Shown here: positions 54,803-64,000 of the stretch, one piece after another
Numbering within the stretch: the stretch's first letter is position 1
Layout of the letters: the number at the start of each line of letters is the position of its first letter
Origin: Galeopsis tetrahit
Lineage: Eukaryota > Streptophyta > Magnoliopsida > Lamiales > Lamiaceae
Assembly: GCA_963675135.1 (NCBI GenBank)
Contig: OY776124.1
Location: 18,784,066 to 18,848,065, forward strand
Direction: 5' to 3'
Length of the DNA stretch: 64,000 nt
Made by a program: the position numbers and the translations under genes
Notes under the pieces: generated by a model
The model's input: the letters and a program-made list of their open reading frames with translations, nothing else
The model's database searches: none
What the model was told of the DNA's origin: nothing

Positions 54803-56542
54803 TGTTGGGAATAAAATGAGTTTTGATGAGTATACCAAACCCCCTTAAGACATGCCAAGTAGATAAGTCATTTGTAAAGAACATGTTTCAGGAATATTGG
54901 AACATGTAATCTAAGACAAATAGAGAAGATGATGTGTTAGGCAGCTCTTAGAAGAATAGATGCACTAGTTGAGGGGGAACACTTGCTTAATAGCTTAAAC
55001 CTATATCAGTCCCCTAATGGCTCAGTTATGTACTGACCTCAAGTCTGCTGAAGGTCAAGTATGCTGATCAAGAGGTATCAGTCTAAAGACAACTTAGTGA
55101 ATGCCAACATGAGTTAAGATGCATCATCAAAGCACCAATCTACTGCATCACACAAAGCTCAGAACAATTGTCCAACCAGAATGGTTCAGAAGAGTTGTCT
55201 CAGTACACTTGAACTAGAATCTGTCTCCAAGACAACTATGCTGAAGAGGTCAAGATCATTTTTCCAAGACATATACATCCAAAGAACTATACTAAGAAGT
55301 CATGGAAGGAGAAAGAGCCAAATCATCTGAAAGAGCTAAAGAGCCAACACTGCTGATGAATGAACTCTACTGAAACTGATAAGTAGAGTTGTCCTAGTGA
55401 TAAGGAAGTTTGTCCTTATCTCAAGAATATTGATAAGAAGAGATGTCCATGTTTGACCAAGTGAATCTTGAAGTCAGGCATTGGAAAAAGTGCTCAGAAG
55501 GAAGACAAAGTTGTTACAGCCGTTTATTTCCCAAAACAAGGACATGTCACTATCAGAATCTGTCTTCCAGTTTGAAGAACTCAAGGAAGACATTTATAGC
55601 ATTTTGGGACTGCCTCTCCAACGGGCAAATCCTCAAATTTGTCTATAAATACAGAAGTGTGAAGACCATTTGAAGCACCTCAACCTTGACAAGAATATCC
55701 AACTATCCTACAAGTCAAAGTGCTTTCAAGCTTTCAAAGAGACTATCTTAGTCTTCAAACACTTCATCTAAGCTGAATCCTATTGTATATCCATACAAAG
55801 CTTAGAAGAGATATCATATCCTTATGCACTGATCTTCATTGTAAAGGATATCTCATTAGTTGGAACCTTACTTCAACCCTTACCCCTTTCAAGTGAGAAA
55901 GTGAGAAGGTTGTAGTAGTAGAAGTGGTAGGAGCTGACTGTTGAGAGAAGAACAGTTCAGTTCTGAGTTGAGAAGAGGGTACTAGGACTCTAGACATCCT
56001 AGGGATCAATTCACCAAGGAGTGGTGTTTTTGATCAAGTGCACCTTGGCACTATAAAACAAGTTAATTCCAAGAGTAAAGGAATTATCCTGTTAAATCAG
56101 GGAAAGTGGATGTAGGAGCTTGAGTCTCTGAACCACTATAAACCACTGTGTTGATTTACATTCAAAGTACTTTCATACATTCAACACTGCACACAAAACT
56201 GAACTTTCAAAAACTCATATCACAAACTGTGCACAACCTGATTTGGATAAGTTCCCTGATAGACTGTGATAAACTGCTTAAGTGATTTCAGAATATAAAA
56301 GGAGTTTAAACTAAAGGGCCAACCACTAATTCCGCACATATAACTCCCCTAGATAGTTATTCAACTAAGTACTCAATAGTACTTAGTAGTTTGATTATCT
56401 TAGAAGAGTTAATCATATCAGCAGTGTTGTCCAGGACAACCTTGCTGAACTCTGGTTTGATCAAAGTTTGAAAAGAAATTGCATACAAGTGTATTCCCCC
56501 CCCCCCCCATACACTTGTTATATACTCCTTTCAGGACCAACA
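54803..56542 (+). repeat. 5' LTR of the SIRE-type element
   Basis: 1740 bp from TGTTGGGAAT to GGACCAACA. Near the end a 14-base C-run neighbourhood is enclosed by inverted 10-mers (56485-56494 and 56509-56518). A likely TATA box, CTATAAATAC, is at about 55640-55649. Confidence 0.85.
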
Positions 56543-56544
56543 AG

Positions 56545-56556
56545 TGGTATCAGAGC
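56545..56556 (+). other. Primer-binding site of the SIRE-type element
   Basis: tggtatcagagc, two bases after the LTR end; complementary to initiator-Met tRNA. Confidence 0.9.
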
Positions 56557-56680
56557 AGGGATTCAAAGACCACTGCTTCTGAAAATCCATCTTGATTTTC
56601 AAAATCACATATTTGGTGTGGTCACTAAACTGATCCTTATCTGAAATCTATCTGTATCTAACCCATCTTGTTTTTGAGAT

Positions 56681-59261
56681 ATGGACAACTACAATGCTGT
56701 TATTCCACCTCCTGTAGTTCAAGGACTGAACAATATGGCAACCAATCCAGTCAACCATATATCACATCACAAATTGCCCATGTTCTCAATTGACAATTAT
56801 GACTTCTGGAAAATCAGAATGAGAGCTCACCTTGTATCTCTTCATACTGACATGTTGAGGGTGATTACAAGAGGACCCTATGTGTTCACTCAGCTCAACC
56901 CTAGATTGACTGATGAGCAAAGAGCAGACACAAGGGATGTAATTCCTAAGGATGAAGATGACTTCACCTCAGAGGAGAAAAGGAAAGATAATCTGAATTA
57001 TCTAGCCATGAATACCCTCTATCAAACAATTCCAGATGCAATCATGGGAAGAGTCTACCACTGCACAACAGCCAAAGAAATTTGGGACACTCTTGTTGAA
57101 ATGTGTGAGGGTACAGAAAAGATAAAGGAGAACAAGCTCCAAGTAGCTGTGCAGAAGTTTGAACAATTCACAATGGAGTCAGATGAGTCCATTGACAAGT
57201 TTGCTGGTAGATTCACTGATGTGATGAATGAAATCAACTCCTTGGGCAAGGTGTACTCCAAGAGAGAAGTTGGACTGAAGATCTTGAGAAGTCTCACTCA
57301 AAAGTGGGATGTTTATGCTGTAATGATGCAAAACACCAAGGATCTCTCCACCATGCCCATGCAACAAATCTTCTCTGAACTCAAAGCTTATGAGTTTGAC
57401 CTCAACAAAAGGAAGCCAGCAGAAGAGTCTTCCTTACCAGTCAAAGGAGTGGCATTCAAAGTTAAAGTTGCTGAACCTGAAATGTAGCCCACTCCAAGAT
57501 CATCAAAGTCAGTCTCTAAGGCTGAAATGAAGGAAGAAATGGCCCTCATGGCAAGGAGGTTTGATAAACTCAACTCAAGGTTTGGTAGATACAAGAAATT
57601 CTACCAAGACAACAAATTCAGGAGAAGGTACAACTCTCTTGAAGCACAGGCTGAGGACAAGAAGCCTGAAGAGAAAAGATTAGAGGACAAGTCCTCTGAT
57701 AGGAGAAAGTCCAGTAGAGCTGAACCCTCCTCATCTAGAAGGAGAGATGATCCAAAGAAAGATGATGATGAGGATCTGTGTTACAACTGCAAGAAGTTGT
57801 TTGCCTGCTGTCAATCGAAGGGGAAAGCTAGACCCCGAAGGAAGGAATCAATCGTCTGCTCGAGGAGCCTGTCCCTGCCTGCTTATCCAGACCAAACAGC
57901 AGAAAGGGCACTTCCAGTATGACTGTCCTGAACTCAGCTCAAAGGAAAGAAGAGAGAGGCAAGCCAAAAGAGATAGGAAATTCACCAACAGAAAAGCCAT
58001 GATGGCTGGTGATGAATCTGATAGTGTTGAAAGCTTCAACTCTTCTGATGGACTGTTCTCAAACAGTGATGATGATGATGATGTGTGCAACATGGCCATA
58101 GAGGATGATGAGGTATCCTCGACTTCTAGATCGCCATCATTTCTATCACAGAACACTAGTGAAGTCAACTTGAAACTTTCCTTTAGGAAGTTGATGGAAG
58201 ATTTCACTAGGTTACAAGAATTTCATGACAACTGTGTGAGAGAAAATGAAAGGCTTTCAATTGAGCTTTCAAAACCTACTGAGACAGTAGTTGATATTAA
58301 ATCCACTGAGTTGTATCAACAAGTCCTGAGAGAGCTTGAGGAAGCAAATCTCAGGATAGTTGACCAACAAAAACAAATTGATGATCAACTGCTTTCTCAA
58401 AAGAGAAAAGATTTTGAACTAAAAATTCTTCAAGCAAAATTTGAAAACCTCTCACATGAGTATGATATTCTTAAATCAAGTGAAGAGAGCCTGAAATTAA
58501 AGATGTCTGCTTTGAACAAATCCTCTAGAGCAATAGAGGAAATTCAAAGTTATCAAAGACTTATGGCTCAAAGAAGTGGATTAGGTTTTGATCCATTTGA
58601 ATCTTCACCTTATCTTAGTGTTGTTTCCACAAGTAACACTAAGTAAATCTTTGTTAAATCTGTGGCACAACAAGCTGAAAATGAGATAATTCAGCCACTG
58701 AACAAAGGGAAGGGCAAAATGAATGAAATGCCCACTCAAGTGCTTCAGGAGACTAGGCCCAAACCTAAGGAAAAGGCCAAAGTCCCTGAACACAAGAGGA
58801 ATGTTGGTCAGCATAATAGACCCAATGGAAAGGCAACTCTCCTGAACAATGTTCAGAGGAGTTATCCAAGGTATGATCAGCCTAGGCCAACTCTACTGAG
58901 GAAGCCATAGCTGAACAGACCTAAGGACAACTATCCTCAAAGGCAAAATAAAATGAGTCAAACAAAACCCTTCATGCCAAAGGGTAATGGTCATAAATAT
59001 GCCTTCTCTCAAAGATTTCCTCAAGCTGCACAAAGAACTCATAAGTTCAAGAGATTTGACAACTCTCCTGAAACTTACAGAGTCAACACTTTCACACATA
59101 CTTTCCCAAAGGCATTTAAGGGAAAGACAGTGTATGTTGATGCACAAGGAAAACAAATTAGCCATCTTGAATTAATCAGGGTAATTAGGCAAGTTTGGGT
59201 TCCTAAAGGTACAGCTAACCTCTCAGGACCCAAAATTCAAAGGGTACATAAATCTTGCTAA
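56681..59261 (+). pseudogene. gag: SIRE gag and linker, with stops and an insertion in the zinc knuckle
   Basis: ATG at 56681 starts gag (MDNYNAVIPPPVVQGL; core FSIDNYDFWKIRMRAHL, AKEIWDTLVEMCEGTEKI, FEQFTMESDESIDKFAG). TAG at 57485-57487 breaks it. The CCHC knuckle begins CYNCKK (ending 57796) and resumes GHFQYDCPE at about 57906, with a foreign segment of about 109 bp between, which also shifts the frame. A long acidic and coiled-coil linker follows (58000-58640), then stops at 58644, 58908 and 59259. Large linkers of this kind occur between gag and protease in SIRE-like elements. Confidence 0.85.
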
Positions 59262-62200
59262 TTGCAGGTACCTAAGGGCCACAAAAAGATGAGGAGCATG
59301 AACAAAAAGTCAGCATGGTACCTTGATAGTGGATGCTCAAGGCACATGACTGGAAACAAAGAACTCCTCACTGATTTCACTGAAAAAGAATGCCCAAATG
59401 TCACCGTTGGAGACAGCTCACAAGCAGTAACAAAAGGTTATGGTACCTTGATAATTGGTAATATCAAGGTATCCAATGTATCTTATGTGGCTGGTCTCAA
59501 ATATAACTTGCTAAGCATAAGTCAGTTTTGTGATAAAGGTTTTAATGTTGAGTTCTCAAGTGGAAAATGCTTAATTAAAGATAAAACTCAACAAACTCTA
59601 CTGACTGGAACTAGAAAGGGAAATGTGTATTTTGCTGACTGGGACAAGTCTACTGATGCTGCATGTTTCATTGCTAAGAGCTCAAATGAACAAAGTTGGT
59701 TATGGTATAAGAGGCTAAACCACCTGAATTTTAAATCAACGAACAAACTTGCCAGAAATGCATTAGTTAAAGGACTACCTAATGAGGTTTTCATTAAAGA
59801 GCATGTTTGTAAACCATGCCAAGAAGGGAAACAGATTAAAGCCTCATTCAAAGGAAAACCAGTCATCTCTACTGAAAGGGTACTTGAACTTTTACACATG
59901 GATTTATTTGGACCAATTACCCATGTAAGCATAAATGGTAAAAAATACACATTGGTGGTAGTAGATGACTTCTCTAGGTTCACTTGGGTAGTATTCCTCC
60001 TTAATAAGAAGGAAACACAAGTCAAACTCCCTGAACTATTAAAGAGATTGTCAAATGAAAAGAACCTTAATATAATCAAGATAAGATCTGATAAAGGCAC
60101 TGAGTTCATTAATTCATACATCAATGAGTATTGCACCCTAAATGGTATAGCTCATGAAACCTCAGTAGAATGGAGTTGCAGAAAGAAGGAATAGAACTCT
60201 AAAAGAAGCTGCTAGAACCTTAAGAGGTTTTGGGCTGAAGCTATAAACACTGCATACTATACTCAGAACAGATGTTTGATCACTAAGGGTCAAGGCAAAA
60301 CCCCCTATGAACTCTGGAAAGGAAGACTGCCTAAAGTGTCATATTTCCACATATTTGGTTGTAAGTGTTTCATTCACAATAATGGGAAAGAGCAATTAAA
60401 ATCTTTTGACAACAAAGCTGATGAGGGGATATTTCTTGGATATTCCCAAATCAGTAGAGCTTTCAGAGTGTATAACTGCAAAACCCTAATTGTGGAGGAA
60501 ACACCTCATGTTGTGTTTGATGAATCTATTTTTGAGGTCAGGAACAAAAACCTGGACACTGAAGAAATCACACAAAGAACAACCAGATTGAGCCTAAAAG
60601 ACAAGGACACTGTATTCATAGATGTTGTCCAAGCCAATCTTCCTGAAAACATAATACTGGACAACAATCCTGAAGGCAATCATCCTGAAGCAAACCCCAC
60701 TGAAGGAAATGATGAACTGAATGACCCAATCCCAGTTCACACTCAGGTAACAACTACCAATGAAGAAGCAGGCTCTACTGAGGTAGTTAATGGATCAAAT
60801 ATTTCAGGAGGAACCATAAATGTTGAAAATGCCAATGTCCCTGACATTGAGGACAATATCCCTGAATATGATCCAGAATTAGATCCTGCATTCAATTATC
60901 CTGAATTCTATGAAAATGGTGACTCAACTTCAGTAGAGGACAACTCTACTAAAGGGATCAGAAAAAGAAGGACATGGTTGTCTGACCATCCTACTGATCT
61001 GATACTTGGTGATCCAAGTATAGGAGTCAAAACCAGAAGGTTTCATGGTGAAAGTGCTTTGTTTTGTTGTTTCCTATCAGAACAGGAACCAAGTGACATT
61101 GAGGAAGCACTTCAAGATGCAAACTGGATCACAGCTATGCAGGAAGAGCTGAACCAATTCACCAGAAATGATGTATGGGAGCTGGTGGATAGACCTTCAC
61201 ATCAAGATGTTATTGTAATCAAGTGGGTGTTCAAGAACAAGAAGAATGAGAATGATGTGATTGTCATAAACAAAGCCAGATTAGTGGCAAAAGACTACTG
61301 TCAATCAGAAGGCATTGATTATGATGAGACCTTTGCACCTGTGGCAAGGCTAGAAGCAATAAGGCTTTTCTTAGCCTATGCAGCACACAAGAGGTTCAAA
61401 GTGTACTAAATGGATGTCAAGAGTGCCTTCTTGAATGGAGTCTTGAAAGAAGAAGTCTATGTAGAGCAACCACATGGCTTTGAAGTTGGAAACCAAGTCT
61501 ATAGATTGAAGAAAGCTATATATGGACTCAAACAAGCTCCAAGAGCCTGGTATCACACACGTTCACAATTCCTCTTGGATCATGGTTTTATCAAGGGAAC
61601 TGTGGACAGAACTCTCTTCAGAATCACTGAAGGAGAGGACATCTTGCTTGTCCAAATATATGTGGATGACATCATATTTGGATCCCCCAATTAGAAGCTG
61701 TGTGAGAAATTCTCAAAGCTCATGCAAAGCAAGTTTGAGATGTCAATGATGGGAATGATGAACTTTTTCTTGGGCTTACAAGTCAAGCAATCAAAGGAAG
61801 GAATTTTCATCAACCAAGCCAAGTACACCACAGAAATGATTAAGAAATTTGGGTGTACAACCAGCAAGCCAGTAAGGATTCCCATGAACACAAATTGGAA
61901 AATGGATCCAGATGAGAATGGTGTTCCAACCAACTCTACTGAATATAGAGGAATCATTGGTTCACTCCTCTATCTCACTGCCAGCAGACCTGACATCACC
62001 TTTGCAGTAGGTGTTTGTGCTAGGTTTCAAGCCAATCCAAAGAAAAGCCATCTAGAGGCTGCTAAAAGGATCTTGAGATATCTCAAAAGCACTTAAAACC
62101 TAGGCCTTTGGTACCCTGCTGATGACAACATTGAGCTCACTGGCTATTCAGATGCTGATTATGGAGGATGTAGAATTGACAGAAAATCTACTTCAGGGAC

Positions 62201-62615
62201 ATGTCAATTCTTAGGGAACAAGCTCATCTCTTGGTTCTCTAAGAAACAGAACACAGTGGCAACCTCCACCACTGAAGCAGAATATGTAGCAGCTGGAAGT
62301 TGTTGTGCTCAAATCCTTTGGTTGAGACAACAATTAAGAGACTACAATGTCAACTCTACTGAAGTGCCAATCTTCTGTGACAACAACAGTGCTATTGCAA
62401 TATCTCAGAATTCAGTTCTACACACTAGATGCAAGCATGTGGACATCAAACATCACTTCATTAGAGACCATGTGGAGAAGAAGGATATCAAGCTAGTAAA
62501 AATCCATACAGATCATCAAAAGGCTGATATTTTGACAAAACCACTTGCAGAGGCAAGATTCTTGGAATTATCAGCAGAGTTGGGTCTTCTTGATCCAGGA
62601 AAGTTGGACAAATGA
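59262..62615 (+). pseudogene. pol: SIRE pol: protease, integrase, RT, RNase H, degenerate
   Basis: The protease has WYLDSGCSRHMTG with D at 59325. The integrase has a finger (NHLNFKSTNKLA, CKPCQ) and core (LLHMDLFGPI, IRSDKGTEF). Two small deletions and a TAG (60166-60168) around 60158-60225 remove the segment before NGVAERRNRTL and the next helix, so integrase is non-functional. Reverse transcriptase is split by TAA at 61407-61409 and TAG at 61692-61694, with YVDD at 61659-61670. RNase H follows a TAA at 62094-62096 (YSDADYGGCRIDRKSTSG, STTEAEYVAA, HVDIKHHFIRDHVE). Apart from the 60158-60225 indels the frame is constant to the stop at 62613. Confidence 0.9.
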
Positions 62616-62618
62616 GTC

Positions 62619-63324
62619 CAAAGGAGTTTATTGATCAAGGGGGAACTGAAATCAAAGTTCAGCAGACTTAGTCAAGCCTACTAAAATTCAGAAGAGATGA
62701 CCTCTAATATTCAGGACACTTGTCCATTGAAATTCAGGACAGTTGTCGACATCTCTTTAGGACACTTGTCCATGTAGGGTCAGATAAGTTGTCTTGGCTA
62801 TCAAACCAAATCTTGGTTTGATAAGCACCTATTTTGGGTAATCATTGCCTATTTCAATAACTGTCCCATTCCTTTTAAAGATGTCACCTTTTCAAAGATT
62901 CAATTTGTCCCTTACCCAAAAAGTCGCTTTCAATGCATTAAATGCCAAGATTTAACTCTTGTTTGCATTAAACAATTTGAGACATGATCTACCTTGATAA
63001 CCCCCCAGCTTTAAACAAACATTAAAACTCCTCCCACGTTTTGAATAAAACAGTTTTTCACTGTTTCATTGATTTTTGACCATTGGATCAAAAATGGCCA
63101 ACTCCCCTGAAATTGATCTTGGCCGTCCAAACTTGATTTCCTCATTTGTAAACCGTTGAATTACCTTAAGACTCACCTACTCATTGACATACATTCCTTT
63201 TGGAATATTCACAAGTCTTAAGAAGTCATACAACACTTCATTCTTCCCCAGTCTTAAAATTCTTTTGAAACCCTAGTTTTCTTACTCTCTCAAACACTCT
63301 CTCAAAATCCTTCATTGTTCTTCA
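62619..63324 (+). other. SIRE post-pol non-coding spacer
   Basis: Contains a purine tract, caagggggaactg, at about 62636, and a repeated cagga(c)a(c/g)ttgtcc motif near 62710-62770. The sequence before 63325 (tctctcaaaatccttcattg) looks like a leader for the additional ORF. Confidence 0.55.
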
Positions 63325-64000
63325 ATGGCTCCTAAAGTTAGAACAGAAATGATTGTTGACTTCACAAACAAAGAGTTAGACCTTGATTTTGGCTATCTTA
63401 GCCACAAAAACAATCTTATTTTTTAGCCCATCCTATCTTTTGAGAGTGAAGACCCTGAAATCACTCCAACCTTGAGATGGTTGAGAAGAGCAGGACTTCA
63501 GAAATTTATGCAAGAGAAGCCAGATTCTTGCTTGGAAACATATATGGCTGAGTTCTTTGCCTTCTTGAAGTGGAGAGGAAAGCCAGAAGATGGAGAAGTC
63601 ACCACAAGGCTATCCTACAGGGCTGAAGGAGAAGAGGAAGAAAGATTCCATAGAGTGAAATTCTCTGAGGAGGATGTAGATGCTGCCTTTGGATTGCCCT
63701 CTGAAGGGAGGAATCCAGAATTCTATGGCAATGGCCATGAGGAAGAGATTGCACAAGATTGGCTCCTTGTTCCGGGACCAATCTCATCTACTTAACACAA
63801 GAGGACTCTCAAAGCCAAGTTCCTCAACCTATTTGAGGTAATTACAAAGAGCCTCATGAGCAACACTGGCAGCTTGGAATAAGTGAGTGCTCCAAGGATC
63901 AGAATCATGGCTGCAGTAATTGATGCCAGTGATAAGGGCATCAAGTTTGATTGGAGGACCTTCATCTTGTCTAAAATGATGAAGGAAAAGGAAAAGTTCA
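63325..64000 (+). pseudogene. SIRE additional ORF after pol, broken and cut by the window end
   Basis: ATG at 63325 (MAPKVRTEMIVDFTNKEL) is followed in one frame by TAG (63424-63426), TAA (63793-63795) and TAA (63880-63882), with long conserved-looking stretches between (LRWLRRAGLQKFMQ, YMAEFFAFLKWRG, FSEEDVDAAFGLPSEG). The pattern resembles the plant retrotransposon additional-ORF family annotated as putative plant transposon protein (transposase-32-like). I see no clear envelope features (no signal peptide or transmembrane span) in the visible part. Function is unknown. Confidence 0.6.

Larger units (their letters stand above)
54803..64000 (+). mobile_element. SIRE-type Ty1/copia retrotransposon, right end beyond the window
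   Basis: The 5' LTR (TGTTGG...CCAACA), the initiator-Met primer site, gag and pol in copia order, and an additional ORF after pol are all present on the plus strand. The gag type and the post-pol ORF fit the SIRE/Maximus lineage. The 3' LTR and right target duplication are not in the window; the expected duplication from the left flank is CATCA. At least eleven in-frame stops and several indels make the copy inactive. Confidence 0.88.

Overview
The window is repeat-rich plant DNA, almost certainly from a flowering plant and probably a eudicot. It holds plant-specific retrotransposon lineages (Tat and CRM Ty3/gypsy, SIRE-type Ty1/copia), a plant-type Helitron, Mutator-like, PIF/Harbinger and CACTA elements, and a plant-specific B3-domain gene fragment, in an AT-rich background. 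I found no intact single-copy host gene, no convincing tRNA or rRNA gene and no CRISPR array. Nearly every recognisable coding segment belongs to a mobile element.

Layout. 1-1156 is an AT-rich direct repeat of about 0.82 kb. 1157-1368 is the left end of a Harbinger-like MITE. 1374-37239 is one Tat-lineage gypsy element of about 35.9 kb with 5-bp target duplications (ATACG). It swells to that size because it contains a CRM-type gypsy element (9273-29533, duplication CTAAA). The CRM 5' LTR is in turn split by a 13.8-kb Helitron (9581-23372), and the Helitron carries a small Mutator-like MITE (20721-21545). The Tat element also carries an antisense plant-mobile-domain gene (30322-33085) and a PIF/Harbinger-derived element (34118-35079). 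37245-39771 is AT-rich DNA with tandem repeats. 39781-40954 and 40968-46736 are two adjacent Mutator-like TIR elements with GC-rich cargo, and the second contains a degenerate 4.56-kb copia element (42033-46591). About 47890-50660 looks like an old LTR interrupted by a foldback Mutator-type MITE (49469-50585). 51832-53204 and 53833 onward are non-autonomous CACTA elements. 54803 to the window end is a SIRE-type copia element (5' LTR, decayed gag-pol, decayed additional ORF); its 3' LTR lies outside the window.

Relative ages. By eye the Tat LTRs differ at about 8 of 1140 positions, the CRM LTRs at 3 of 758 and the 42-46 kb copia LTRs at 4 of 200. This agrees with the nesting order Tat, then CRM, then Helitron. 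Only the CRM polyprotein is open from end to end. The Tat pol region is open after three upstream stops, and the other coding regions are broken. The Helitron is the youngest large insertion, yet its own Rep catalytic core is missing, which points to mobilisation in trans.
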